Positions 16,443 through 24,926 of a stretch of 64,000 nucleotides of DNA are shown piece after piece. How positions within the stretch are numbered: the stretch's first letter is position 1; each line of letters opens with the position of its first letter. The DNA comes from Mycolicibacterium sp. BiH015. Lineage in GTDB: Bacteria > Actinomycetota > Actinomycetes > Mycobacteriales > Mycobacteriaceae. Made by a program: the position numbers and the translations under genes. The notes under the pieces are model-generated. The model saw nothing but the letters and a program-made list of their open reading frames with translations. It was not told where the DNA came from and searched no databases. The stretch lies in contig NZ_JAQGCZ010000001.1 in the NCBI RefSeq assembly GCF_027706845.1, positions 186,001-250,000 of the forward strand. The letters run 5' to 3'.

Positions 16443-17618
16443 ATGACGGTTCGCGGACTGCAGCCCTACGCGGTGACGATCTTCGCCGAGATGTCAGCAC
16501 TGGCCGCCCGCGTCGGTGCGGTCAATCTCGGGCAGGGGTTTCCCGACGAGGACGGCCCGCCCGCAATGCTCAAGGCTGCCGAGAACGCGATCGCCGAAGG
16601 CGTCAACCAGTACCCGCCCGGCCTGGGCGTCGCGGCGCTGCGTCAGGCGATCGCCGACCAGCGCAAGCGCCGCTACGGCACCGAGTACGACCCCGACACC
16701 GAGGTCCTCGTCACCGTCGGCGCCACCGAGGCCATCGCCTCCTCGGTGCTCGGCCTCGTCGAACCCGGCTCCGAAATCTTGCTGATCGAACCGTTCTACG
16801 ACTCCTACTCCCCCGTCATCGCGATGGCCGGATGCCATCGACGCGCGGTTCCCCTGCGGCGGGACGGCCGAGGATTCGCCATCGACATCGAGGCCCTGCG
16901 CGCCGCCGTCACACCGAAAACCAAAGCGCTGATCGTGAATTCGCCGCACAACCCGACCGGTATGGTGGCCTCTGACGACGAGCTTCGCGGGCTCGCCGAG
17001 CTCGCCGTCTCGGCCGACCTGCTGGTGATCACCGACGAGGTGTACGAGCACCTGGTGTTCGACGGCAGACAACACCGGCCGTTGGCCAACTATCCCGGGA
17101 TGGCTGAGCGCACCATCACGATCTCCAGCGCGGGAAAGATGTTCAACGCGACTGGCTGGAAGATCGGCTGGGCCTGCGGGCCAAGCGATCTCATCGCCGG
17201 TGTGCGCGCCGCCAAGCAGTACCTGACCTACGTCGGCGGCGCGCCGTTCCAGCCGGCGGTGGCACACGCGCTGGCCACCGAGGACGCCTGGGTCGATGCA
17301 CTGTGCGCCTCGTTCCAGGCCCGTCGCGACAGGCTCGGTTCGGCGCTGCGCGACATCGGCTTCGACGTGTTCGAAAGCTTCGGCACGTACTTCCTGTGCG
17401 TGGACCCCCGCCCGCTGGGCTATGACGACAGTACGTCGTTCTGCGCGCAATTGCCCGAAAAGGTCGGTGTCGCAGCAATTCCGATGTCCGCGTTCTGCGA
17501 TCCCGCCGCTCCGCACGCCGACCAGTGGAAACACCTGGTGCGCTTCGCGTTCTGCAAGCGCGACGAAACCTTGGACGAGGCGATCCGCAGGTTGCAGGCC
17601 CTAAAGCGCCCCGGCTAG
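16443..17618 (+). CDS. dapC: N-succinyldiaminopimelate aminotransferase DapC
   Basis: This 391-residue fold-type I PLP aminotransferase matches mycobacterial DapC (Rv0858c) along its length, e.g. VNLGQGFPDEDGPP, LIVNSPHNPTGMV, ITDEVYEHLVFDG and AKQYLTYVGGAPFQPAVA. The PLP lysine is in SSAGKMFNATGWKIGW, near residue 230. It makes N-succinyl-LL-2,6-diaminopimelate on the lysine/peptidoglycan route. The ATG at 16443 is supported by TAGGCT at 16429-16434, eight bases upstream, which gives a nearly leaderless mRNA. Its 3' end overlaps the convergent LLM gene by 18 bp. Confidence 0.93.
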   Translation: MTVRGLQPYAVTIFAEMSALAARVGAVNLGQGFPDEDGPPAMLKAAENAIAEGVNQYPPGLGVAALRQAIADQRKRRYGTEYDPDTEVLVTVGATEAIASSVLGLVEPGSEILLIEPFYDSYSPVIAMAGCHRRAVPLRRDGRGFAIDIEALRAAVTPKTKALIVNSPHNPTGMVASDDELRGLAELAVSADLLVITDEVYEHLVFDGRQHRPLANYPGMAERTITISSAGKMFNATGWKIGWACGPSDLIAGVRAAKQYLTYVGGAPFQPAVAHALATEDAWVDALCASFQARRDRLGSALRDIGFDVFESFGTYFLCVDPRPLGYDDSTSFCAQLPEKVGVAAIPMSAFCDPAAPHADQWKHLVRFAFCKRDETLDEAIRRLQALKRPG

Positions 17619-18512
17619 TTCCCACAGCGCGTCGTCGGGTGTGCTGCGGTCCAACGGACTCAGCACCACGTCGGTGGCACCCGCATCGCGATACCGTGCG
17701 AGAGTGCGGCTGATCGAGTCCGCATCTCCCAGTGCGGCAAGTTCGGCGAGGCTGTCGATCCCTTCCCGCGCAATGACTTTCTGGTAGGAGGGGATCTGGG
17801 CGTAGAACCCCAGCTGATCCTCCGCGAAGCTCCGCGCAGCCTCGACGTCGTCGGTGAGATGCGCTGGGACGAACGCGATGATCCTCGGCGCCGGCCGGCC
17901 CGCGTCGGCGGCGGCCTTCGTGATCGTCGGCGCGATGAACTCTTCGATGGTCCGCGGCCCCGCAAGGTACGGCAGAGTGCCGTCAGCCAATTCACCGGTG
18001 GTGTGGAGTGCTTTCGGCCCCATCGCCGCAACATAGATGGGCACCGGCGAACCGCCGGTCAGCGTGACCGGCCAGCTGGGCGCGGCGGTGAATTCGTCAC
18101 CATGGAAATCGACTGCGCCGGTGTCGAATACAGACCGAAGGACGGTCAGATACTCCCGCAGGCGCGAGATGGTGTTCGGCCACGACTCCCCGAAGGCGGC
18201 CCGTTCGATGTCGTGTGCGCCGAGCCCGAGGCCGAGGCTGAAGTTGCCGCGAGCCGCGGCCTGAGCCGTTTGGGCCTGCGACGCCAGCGTCAGCGGGTGA
18301 CGCGGATTGAACGGAACCACCGAGGTGCCGACGCCTAGCCCCGGAACTGCCGCGCCGACCAGGCCGGCGAGCGAGATCGCGTCGTGGTCGAACTGCTGCG
18401 CGAACCACACCCGCCCGACTCCCAGTTCGTGCGCGCGCCTCGCCTGGGCTACGTAGTCGTCGACGGCATTCTCGGCACCGGCACTTCCGAACAGCACGAT
18501 CTCAGCACTCAT
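17601..18512 (-). CDS. LLM class F420-dependent oxidoreductase
   Basis: This 303-residue luciferase-like monooxygenase-fold protein shows ARRAHELGVGRVWFAQQFDH, LGVGTSVVPFNPRHPLTLA and FSLGLGLGAHDIERAAFGES, the usual features of mycobacterial F420-dependent members. It is a cytosolic oxidoreductase of unknown substrate. The gene ends inside the convergent dapC 3' end. It lies downstream of the SRPBCC gene at 18570 on the same strand with a 57-bp gap. Confidence 0.88.
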   Translation of the reverse strand: MSAEIVLFGSAGAENAVDDYVAQARRAHELGVGRVWFAQQFDHDAISLAGLVGAAVPGLGVGTSVVPFNPRHPLTLASQAQTAQAAARGNFSLGLGLGAHDIERAAFGESWPNTISRLREYLTVLRSVFDTGAVDFHGDEFTAAPSWPVTLTGGSPVPIYVAAMGPKALHTTGELADGTLPYLAGPRTIEEFIAPTITKAAADAGRPAPRIIAFVPAHLTDDVEAARSFAEDQLGFYAQIPSYQKVIAREGIDSLAELAALGDADSISRTLARYRDAGATDVVLSPLDRSTPDDALWELAGAL

Positions 18513-18569
18513 ATGCCGACCAACCTGCGCACCGGAGCGAGGTATTCCGGCGGCGCCGAAGTTGTCGCG

Positions 18570-19010
18570 CTACCGCGCCACTGCCAGGACTCGACGGCGC
18601 AGGTCTTCCAGAGCCACGTCGAGCACCATCTTCTTGGCTTTTCTCACCAGAAAGCCCGGATACGGCGCAGCGAGATCGAGGATCAGATCGAAGCGCACCC
18701 GTGTTCGCTGCTCGCCGACGGGGGTCAGGTTGTACTCGCCGTGCTGGCAGCGTTGCCGCGACGTCTGCTCGGCGTCCCACACCACCCAGTCGTCACCCCA
18801 GTGGTACTCCAGCATCTCCTTGTCGGACAGACCCATGATCTTGACGACCGTCCTGACGTGGTGCGGTCTGCCGTCGGGATGGCGATCCACCACCTGTGCC
18901 TGTTTGTGCAGGGACGACCACGAGGCCACCGCCTCGATGTCCGCCAGGGCGTCCATGATCGCCTCCGGCGGGGCTTCGATCTCCACTTCGCTGGAAGCTC
19001 GCACCGCCAT
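18570..19010 (-). CDS. SRPBCC (START-like) family protein
   Basis: This 146-residue lipid-binding-fold protein starts at ATG 19010 (MAVRASSEVEIEAPPEAIMD) and contains WSSLHKQAQVVDRHPDGRPH and RVRFDLILDLAAPYPGF. It is the same length as, and clearly paralogous to, the protein encoded at 20143-20583. M. tuberculosis has a comparable set (Rv0854, Rv0856, Rv0857) around far. The fold binds hydrophobic ligands; the real ligand is unknown. Confidence 0.88.
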   Translation of the reverse strand: MAVRASSEVEIEAPPEAIMDALADIEAVASWSSLHKQAQVVDRHPDGRPHHVRTVVKIMGLSDKEMLEYHWGDDWVVWDAEQTSRQRCQHGEYNLTPVGEQRTRVRFDLILDLAAPYPGFLVRKAKKMVLDVALEDLRRRVLAVAR

Positions 19011-19069
19011 GGGAGCAAATCGTAGTAAAGCGAGAGGCCTTGCGCAGAGGATTCTGCAGCTAACCTCGA

Positions 19070-20146
19070 TTACCAGCCGATCCGCTCGATCGGCGACGCC
19101 GCCTGCGGTGGCCGGCCCACCGGACCCGGCGACGTCCGCGAAAACCGCGGTGCGGGAGCAGCCTGATCGACGCCGTGCGCCGTGATCATCGTGCCACGGG
19201 CGCGGAGATGCTCGCCGGCCGCCGCCTCGCGCCACGTCAGGACGGGTGTGACGCAGGCATCGGTGCCTTCGAAGACCTCCGTCCACTCGTCGCGGGTCCT
19301 CGTTGCGAACCGTTCGGCGAACAACTGGTGCATCGCGGGATATGACGACCGGTCGAGTTGCTGAGGCAGCTCGTCGGCGTCGAGTTCGAGTCCGCTGAGC
19401 AGTTGCGCGTAGAACTGTGGCTCGATCGCACCGACCGCCACGTACTTGCCGTCGGCCGTCTCGTAGGTGCGGTAGAACGGGGCACCGCCGTCGAGCAGGA
19501 ACGACTCGCGCTCGTCGCGCAGCGCACCGGTTGCCTTCATCGTCCACGCCATCTGCGCCAGCGTGCTGACCCCGTCGACCATCGCGGCATCGATCACCTG
19601 GCCCTTTCCGGAATGCTCACGCTCGTAGAGCGCTGCGACGATGCCGACCAGCGCGAGCATCGAGCCGCCACCGAAATCAGCGACCAGGTTCAGCGGCGCG
19701 ACAGGCGGCCGGTCCCGGTAGCCGATGGCAGACAGCACGCCCGTCTGCGACAGGTAGTTGATGTCGTGACCCGCCGACATCGCCAATGGACCGTGCTGAC
19801 CCCATCCGGTGATGCGCGCGAAAACCAGCCGGGAGTTCATGGTTTCGCAGTCCTGCGGCCCGATGCCGAGCCGCTCGCAGGTACCGGGCCGGAAGCCGTC
19901 GATCAGCACGTCAGCCTTGGCGATCAGGGCCAGCAGCTGCTCACGTTCGGTCTTGAGATCGAGATCGACGACCCGCTTGCCGCGGTGCAGCAGGTCGACG
20001 TTCTCGGCAGGCATTTGCAGCCCGCCCGGGCGACGCACCCGCACCACGTCGGCGCCGAGGTCGGCGAGCATCATCGCCGCGTGCGGACCGGGTCCGATGC
20101 CACCGAGCTCAACGACCCGAATCCCGGCGAGCGGGCCCGCTTTCAC
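19070..20146 (-). CDS. far: Fatty-acid-CoA racemase / CoA-transferase family III (CaiB/BaiF)
   Basis: This 358-residue protein opens LAGIRVVELGGIGPGPHAAM with MMLADLGADVVRVRRPGG, the family III CoA-transferase/alpha-methylacyl-CoA racemase signature, and contains DINYLSQTGVLSAIG. Length and neighbours fit M. tuberculosis Far (Rv0855). I start at GTG 20146, which overlaps the stop of the upstream SRPBCC gene (GTGA), with AAGG ten bases upstream; longer in-frame starts run into that gene. It probably inverts the 2-methyl centre of branched acyl-CoAs in the cytosol. Confidence 0.9.
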   Translation of the reverse strand: MKAGPLAGIRVVELGGIGPGPHAAMMLADLGADVVRVRRPGGLQMPAENVDLLHRGKRVVDLDLKTEREQLLALIAKADVLIDGFRPGTCERLGIGPQDCETMNSRLVFARITGWGQHGPLAMSAGHDINYLSQTGVLSAIGYRDRPPVAPLNLVADFGGGSMLALVGIVAALYEREHSGKGQVIDAAMVDGVSTLAQMAWTMKATGALRDERESFLLDGGAPFYRTYETADGKYVAVGAIEPQFYAQLLSGLELDADELPQQLDRSSYPAMHQLFAERFATRTRDEWTEVFEGTDACVTPVLTWREAAAGEHLRARGTMITAHGVDQAAPAPRFSRTSPGPVGRPPQAASPIERIGW

Positions 20147-20583
20147 CCCTTCAGTACCTTGTGCACCTGCTTTTTCAGGCCCTCGGTGGCAGTCTCGACG
20201 CCACCCTTCATCGTGCGCTTGAGGATGAACCCGGGAAGCGGCACCGACAGGTCGATCGAGATGTCGAACCGCACGCGTGTCTTCGCGCCCTCGGGCGTCA
20301 GCGTGTACCCGGCGTCCTGCGCCTTCAGCTGGCCCGCCGAGACCAGCGTCCACGTGACTTCGTTGTCTCCCCAGGTGTATTCGATCACCTGCTCGTCGGT
20401 CAGACCCGCCGCCTTGACCGTCATCTTCACCTGCTTGGGCCTACCGTTGTCGAATCGCTCGAGCACCTCAGCCTTCTGGTATTGCGGCGACCAGTCGGGC
20501 GTCGCTTCCACGTCGGCGATGACGTCGAGGATCTGCTCGGGGGTGGCGTCGATTACGACCTCGCGGGAGTCCTTGGTTGCCAT
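20143..20583 (-). CDS. SRPBCC (START-like) family protein, paralogue upstream of far
   Basis: This 146-residue protein starts at ATG 20583 (MATKDSREVVIDATPEQILD). Shared features with the 18570 protein are the DGRPH/NGRPK segment, YTWGDN versus YHWGDD, and VRFDISIDLSVPLPGF. It is translationally coupled to far by a GTGA overlap, so its ligand may be the acyl-CoA or acid handled by Far (inference). It corresponds in position to Rv0854. Confidence 0.88.
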   Translation of the reverse strand: MATKDSREVVIDATPEQILDVIADVEATPDWSPQYQKAEVLERFDNGRPKQVKMTVKAAGLTDEQVIEYTWGDNEVTWTLVSAGQLKAQDAGYTLTPEGAKTRVRFDISIDLSVPLPGFILKRTMKGGVETATEGLKKQVHKVLKG

Positions 20584-20641
20584 GGCGAGACCATAGACCA
20601 CCGCGGTCGGCATTCGGATCGAGATCACGGGACTGCACCCG

Positions 20642-20647
20642 TAGGCT
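20642..20647 (+). promoter_or_regulatory. -10 box TAGGCT giving a leaderless transcript
   Basis: TAGGCT is followed by exactly seven bases and then the GTG at 20655, the spacing of mycobacterial leaderless promoters. It fixes the start of the zinc finger gene. Confidence 0.6.
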
Positions 20648-20654
20648 CGCAGGC

Positions 20655-21005
20655 GTGAGCACTGTAGATCCGACGGTTCCTCCCAGCGGTACGGGCTGCG
20701 TCGAGTGCGACGCCGACGGGGGCTGGTGGGTGCACCTGCGACGGTGCGCGGCATGCGGGCACATCGGCTGCTGCGACGACTCTCCGGCCAAGCACGCGTC
20801 GGCGCACTGGCGCTCCAGCGGGCATCCCATCATCCGGTCGTTCGAACCCGGCGAGGACTGGTTCTGGAACTACGACACCAACTCCTATTACGACGGCCCA
20901 GAGCTCGCCCCGCCGGAGAGCAGGCCCGCCGACGAGACCGTGCCGGGGCCCCGCGGCCGGGTGCCCACCGACTGGATGGCTCAACTGCAGGCAGGCCGCG
21001 GCTGA
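20655..21005 (+). CDS. UBP-type zinc finger domain protein
   Basis: This 116-residue protein consists mainly of a UBP-type zinc finger: Cys15, Cys18, Cys31, Cys34, Cys39/40, His47, His51 and His57 in the order CVEC...CAACGHIGCC...H...HWRSSGH. In eukaryotes this fold binds the ubiquitin C-terminus; in bacteria its partner is unknown, though it may recognise a C-terminal Gly-Gly or similar. The C-terminal third is acidic and Pro-rich. The GTG start is supported by the leaderless promoter just upstream. Confidence 0.85.
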   Translation: MSTVDPTVPPSGTGCVECDADGGWWVHLRRCAACGHIGCCDDSPAKHASAHWRSSGHPIIRSFEPGEDWFWNYDTNSYYDGPELAPPESRPADETVPGPRGRVPTDWMAQLQAGRG

Positions 21006-21038
21006 ATGAACCCGCCGGTGGCGGGGTAGTACACCGCG

Positions 21039-21191
21039 GTGACGAAAGACAAGCCAGAAACCACCGAGACCGACACGGCACCTGCGAACACCGACGATGA
21101 CGTGGTCACCGATCCGTCCAAGGGCGACGACGACGGCAACGACTGGTCCGACGAGGGCGGCGCCACGCCGACTGGCCCCGCCACCGAGTGA
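21039..21191 (+). CDS. Small acidic hypothetical protein
   Basis: A 50-codon frame starts at GTG 21039 and ends TGA at 21191. The peptide is rich in Asp, Glu, Thr and Pro, with DDDVV and KGDDDGNDWSDEGG segments and no hydrophobic core, so it is probably disordered. It lies 33 bp after the zinc finger gene and 7 bp before the convergent oxidoreductase stop. A TAGTAC six bases upstream could serve as a -10 box. Function is not known. Confidence 0.5.
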   Translation: MTKDKPETTETDTAPANTDDDVVTDPSKGDDDGNDWSDEGGATPTGPATE

Positions 21192-21198
21192 AATCCGC

Positions 21199-22761
21199 CT
21201 AACCCTGGTCAGCGAGCGCCTGCTGGGCCGCGTTGTAGCCCGGGATGAACGTGATGCCCGGGCCGCCGTGACAGCCGGCACTCGCCAAATACAGGCCGTC
21301 GATCGGAAGTGGTTGGTTTTCATAGCCTTTCGGCCCGGGACGGTTGCGACCCATCTGCTCGGGATGGATGAGACCATGGCAGTAGTCGCCTCCCGGCGCT
21401 CCGAACATGGTGCCCATGTGCTTGGGCGTGAACGTGGTGTGGCGCAGGATCAGGCTCTCGAAGTCCGGTGCTAGCCTGGTGATCTTGTCGATCACCCGCT
21501 GCCCCATCTCGGCCTTCATCTCGCCGTAGCCGGCGCGCTGCTCGGAGAGCGGGAACCACAGTGAGAACGCCGACACCGCATGCTTGCCCGGCGGCGCCAG
21601 ATCCGGATCGTTGGCCGACGGGATCTGCAGTGCGATGGCCGGATCGGCGGGCACGACGCCGCGCTGCGAGTCCTCCCACTGCTGCTGAAGTTCTTCGGGC
21701 GTGGTGAAAATACCGATGGCCGACTGGTATTCGGGGTCGTTGAGCACCTCGTAGGGCGCCGCGAAGGTGGGTGGCCCATCCAGCGCGAAGTGCATTTGCA
21801 GATAACTGCCCCGATGGTCGATGTGGGCGAATCGCTCCCGCAGCTCGGCAGGGACGGCGCCACCGTCGATGAGCTTGTTGACCGTCAGGTCGGGCGCGAG
21901 ATTGGACACCACGATCGGCGCTGTCAGCGTCGACCCGTCCTCCAGCCGCACCCCGGTCACGCGTCCGTCTGCGACAAGGATCTCGTCGACCTTGCTGCGC
22001 AGGCGCAATTCCCCGCCCGCCGCGGTGAACATCTGAAGCAGGTGCTCGGTGACCGCACCCATGCCGCCGACGAACTTCTTGATCAGCGTCGCGTTCTCAT
22101 CCGGCACGGCGAGCCCGAATGCCAGTGCCGCGGCGCTGCCGGGCGTGCACGGCCCGCGGTAGGTGGTGTTGACTGCCAGGAAGGCGAGCATGCCGCGCAG
22201 CGCGCCGTGCTTCTCGCGGTCCGGCAGGTAGCGATCGAGCACGTCGGTGACCGATCCGAACAGGATGTCACTGATGGCCTGGCGCTCGAATTCGTTGGTG
22301 GCACAGGCGAACATCTCGTCCAGCGTCTTGGGGGCCTGCGCCGCGTCGAAGCGCCCCAGTGCCCTCGTCGGCGCCTGACACCAGGCCATCAACCCCGCCA
22401 TGCCGTTGACTGCCTCGGCGCCGTGCACCTCGTTGAGGTGGTTCAACAGCTTCATCGGGTCGGTGTAGTAGATCACCGGATCGTCCCCGATGCCGCGCAA
22501 CTGCACCGACATGACGTCGAGGTCGACGGTCGGCAGGTCTGCGAGCCCGAGCGCGTCGCTGACGACCGCCGAGGTGGGCACCTGCACCGAGCCGGCGATC
22601 TCGAACCGAAATCCGTCGAAGAGTTCGACGGTCGAGGCCATCCCGCCGGCGTAGAGCTTGAAGTCGAGGCACAGGGTGCGTAACCCCGCCTGCTGCATGA
22701 GTGCCGCTGCGGTGAGACCGTTGTGCCCCGCACCGACGACGATCGCGTCGAAGTCCGTCAT
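21199..22761 (-). CDS. Phytoene desaturase-like FAD-dependent oxidoreductase
   Basis: This 520-residue protein starts with an FAD-binding dinucleotide motif, FDAIVVGAGHNGLTAAALM, and ends with the C-terminal flavin motif DGLYLASAGCHGGPGITFIPG. The whole resembles the PYROXD2/phytoene desaturase-like group, of which mycobacteria have several. The substrate is unknown; carotenoid, lipid or other NAD(P)H/FAD roles are possible, and no carotenoid genes lie nearby. A perfect inverted repeat 24 bp upstream of the ATG marks it as a target of the adjacent TetR regulator. Confidence 0.87.
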   Translation of the reverse strand: MTDFDAIVVGAGHNGLTAAALMQQAGLRTLCLDFKLYAGGMASTVELFDGFRFEIAGSVQVPTSAVVSDALGLADLPTVDLDVMSVQLRGIGDDPVIYYTDPMKLLNHLNEVHGAEAVNGMAGLMAWCQAPTRALGRFDAAQAPKTLDEMFACATNEFERQAISDILFGSVTDVLDRYLPDREKHGALRGMLAFLAVNTTYRGPCTPGSAAALAFGLAVPDENATLIKKFVGGMGAVTEHLLQMFTAAGGELRLRSKVDEILVADGRVTGVRLEDGSTLTAPIVVSNLAPDLTVNKLIDGGAVPAELRERFAHIDHRGSYLQMHFALDGPPTFAAPYEVLNDPEYQSAIGIFTTPEELQQQWEDSQRGVVPADPAIALQIPSANDPDLAPPGKHAVSAFSLWFPLSEQRAGYGEMKAEMGQRVIDKITRLAPDFESLILRHTTFTPKHMGTMFGAPGGDYCHGLIHPEQMGRNRPGPKGYENQPLPIDGLYLASAGCHGGPGITFIPGYNAAQQALADQG

Positions 22762-22784
22762 GCGCTGAGGCTGACACGGTGGTC

Positions 22785-22810
22785 ATGTTTTGTCAATAAT
22801 GACAAAACAT
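22785..22810. promoter_or_regulatory. TetR-type operator: perfect 11-bp inverted repeat
   Basis: ATGTTTTGTCA (22785-22795), four bases, then TGACAAAACAT (22800-22810). It fills the 57-bp gap between the TetR gene and the oxidoreductase start. The arm TGACAAAACAT is far more AT-rich than the surroundings. The likely binder is the TetR protein encoded at 22819-23424. Confidence 0.75.
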
Positions 22811-22818
22811 AGGCGCGG

Positions 22819-23424
22819 TTAGTTCGGGTCCTCGATCCCGGTGCGTAGCAGCTCGAGTGCATGGCGGCAGAGCCGGTCCAGTTCGGGGAGCGACCTGTCG
22901 TCGCCGAGCATCCAGACCTCCATCGCCCCGAAGACCGCGGCAGCGATGCAGCGCGCGGTGACGGTGATGCGCATCCGTTCATCCGTGCCCGGCGACGCGC
23001 CGTTGGTTTTGGTCATGTGCTCTTCGACCGCTTCGGCGAAATCCGCCTCGACCTGCCGGATGTGCCGGACGATGCGGCCGGCGTCGAGTTCCTGGGACCG
23101 CATCGTGGCGATCTTGGTCACCGCCCAGCCGTCGTACGGTGAATCCATGATTGCGGCCTGCACCGATTCGATGATCGGATCGTCGGGCGAGCGCGCCGCC
23201 AGCGCGGACCGGAACCAATGCAAGCCCGCGTCGTAGTCGGCGAACAGCAGGTCGTGCTTGGACGCGAAATGCCGGTAGAACGTGCGCAGCGACACCCCGG
23301 CATCGGCGGCGATCTGCTCGGCCGTCGTCTCCTCCACCCCCTGCGCGAGGAAGCGCACCACGGCGGCCTGCCGTAGCGCTTCCCTCGTGCGCTCGCTGCG
23401 CACCGTCTGAGCAGGCCGGACCAT
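22819..23424 (-). CDS. TetR family transcriptional regulator
   Basis: This 201-residue regulator has an N-terminal helix-turn-helix (about residues 10-55: EALRQAAVVRFLAQGVEETT, AEQIAADAGVSLRTFYRHFA) followed by an all-helical ligand domain. It lies directly upstream of the oxidoreductase on the same strand, and the inverted repeat in the 57-bp gap is its probable operator. Whether it represses its own gene is not visible. Confidence 0.92.
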   Translation of the reverse strand: MVRPAQTVRSERTREALRQAAVVRFLAQGVEETTAEQIAADAGVSLRTFYRHFASKHDLLFADYDAGLHWFRSALAARSPDDPIIESVQAAIMDSPYDGWAVTKIATMRSQELDAGRIVRHIRQVEADFAEAVEEHMTKTNGASPGTDERMRITVTARCIAAAVFGAMEVWMLGDDRSLPELDRLCRHALELLRTGIEDPN

Positions 23425-23539
23425 GTGCGTAAATTACCCCACCCGGCCGCCCGGACTTGCGAACACGATCGTCTGATTTGACTTACGAGCCGGTGAGTCC
23501 GTTGACTGGCCTGAAGTAACCAACGTCGGGGGGACGTTT

Positions 23540-24334
23540 GTGAAAGTTCATCACCTCAACTGCGGAACGCTACGACCCGTGGCCACCCCAGACGTGGTGT
23601 GCCATGTGCTGGTGGTCGAGTCCGACGCCGGATTGGTCCTGGTCGATTCAGGCTTCGGCACACGAGACTGCGCCAACCCCGGCGAGTTCGGACGGGTACG
23701 GCGCAGGATCCTCGGACCGGTGCTCGACCACACGGAGACCGCTGCACACCAACTCCCCCTGATGGGTTTCGCGCTCTCCGACGTCCGCCACATCATCGTC
23801 ACCCACTTCGACTTCGACCACATCGGCGGGCTCGCGGACTTCCCCGACGCCCAGGTGCACGTCACCGCGTTAGAAGCGTTCAGCGCCATGCGTTCTCGCT
23901 CGATTGCCAACCGGATGCGTTATCAGTCCTCGCAGTGGGCGCACGGGCCGCGAATCGTCGAGCACGACATCGACGGTGAGCCATGGCGAGGATTCGCCGC
24001 CGCACGAGAGTTGACCGAGATCGGGCCCGGCTTTGCGATGGTGTCCCTTCCCGGGCACACCGACGGGCACGCGTGCGTGGCCGTCGACGCGGGTGACCGC
24101 TGGCTGCTGCACGCCGGCGACGCGTTCTTCCACATCAGTCAGATCACGGGCGGAAACCCGCCGATGCCGAAAGCGTTGGCAGGCTTCGAGATGGCCGTCG
24201 CCAACGACCGAAAAAAGGTGAGGGACAACCATTCTCGACTTGTCGAGCTGTACCGGCGCCAGGAGCCCGATCTGAGGATCCTGTGCGCCCACGACCCCAC
24301 GCTCTTCGAGCGCGCGAAGGCCGAAAGCTCCTAG
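23540..24334 (+). CDS. Metallo-beta-lactamase fold hydrolase
   Basis: This 264-residue MBL-fold protein resembles lactonases in layout (DSGFGTRD near residue 36, THFDFDHIGG, LPGHTDGHACVAV, LLHAGDAFF). The usual HxHxDH metal motif reads His89-Phe-Asp91-Phe-Asp93-His94, so the second His is Asp. The later His in GHTDGH and the Asp in HAGDAF are present. A lactonase or thioesterase-like role is possible. The 3' end overlaps the convergent TetR gene by four bases. Confidence 0.85.
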   Translation: MKVHHLNCGTLRPVATPDVVCHVLVVESDAGLVLVDSGFGTRDCANPGEFGRVRRRILGPVLDHTETAAHQLPLMGFALSDVRHIIVTHFDFDHIGGLADFPDAQVHVTALEAFSAMRSRSIANRMRYQSSQWAHGPRIVEHDIDGEPWRGFAAARELTEIGPGFAMVSLPGHTDGHACVAVDAGDRWLLHAGDAFFHISQITGGNPPMPKALAGFEMAVANDRKKVRDNHSRLVELYRRQEPDLRILCAHDPTLFERAKAESS

Positions 24335-24915
24335 CTCCCGGGCGGGCTGAGTAGCGCGATGGACGCATCGACGGCCTCATCGGTCACGTCGCTCATCCTG
24401 CCGCCCTCCTCCACCGTGATCGCGGTGAGCTCCCGAAGGCCGCCGAGCAGCATGATGATGCGTCCGCGTGACACGGGACCGATGCCCGCTGCCCGGAATT
24501 CGTCGGTTGCGCCCAGTGTTCCCACCATGTCGATGAAGTTGTCCATCGCGTCGCGCTGAAGTTCACGGGCAACGGCCCCGAGGGACGGCACGTCGCGAAT
24601 CCAGCTGAGCATCAACGCCGAACGCGCCTCACCGGAGGAGATCCACGCCTCGATCGCCTGCCGCACCTGCTTCTGCCACGCAGCGCTGGGGTCGACCGCT
24701 TCCGAGATCTGCCGGATCTGATCGGCGTTGGCGTCCGACAGCAGAGCGACGAAACATGCTTCCTTGCTGTCGAAATGCTCGTAGAACGTGCGCCGAGACG
24801 TCCTGGCGCGCCGCACGATGTCGGCAACGGTGGTCTTCGGGTAACCGTCCTCGGCGATCGACTCCTCAAGGGCGTCGAGCAGCCGCTGGCGAAAATCCTT
24901 CATCTCACCCGACAT
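24331..24915 (-). CDS. TetR family transcriptional regulator
   Basis: This 194-residue regulator has its HTH at about residues 10-55 (RQRLLDALEESIAEDGYPKT, ADIVRRARTSRRTFYEHFDS). The ATG at 24915 (MSGEMKDFRQ) has TAGAGC eight bases upstream, which fits a near-leaderless mRNA; an ATG at 24903 preceded by GGGTGAG is the alternative. It is transcribed away from the chorismate mutase gene end with an 11-bp gap. No obvious operator was found near it. Confidence 0.9.
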   Translation of the reverse strand: MSGEMKDFRQRLLDALEESIAEDGYPKTTVADIVRRARTSRRTFYEHFDSKEACFVALLSDANADQIRQISEAVDPSAAWQKQVRQAIEAWISSGEARSALMLSWIRDVPSLGAVARELQRDAMDNFIDMVGTLGATDEFRAAGIGPVSRGRIIMLLGGLRELTAITVEEGGRMSDVTDEAVDASIALLSPPGS

Positions 24916-24926
24916 GTTTCCATGCT

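Noticed and set aside
18502..18780. 92-codon reverse frame between the LLM and SRPBCC genes
   Set aside because: It overlaps both real genes out of frame and has no start signal.
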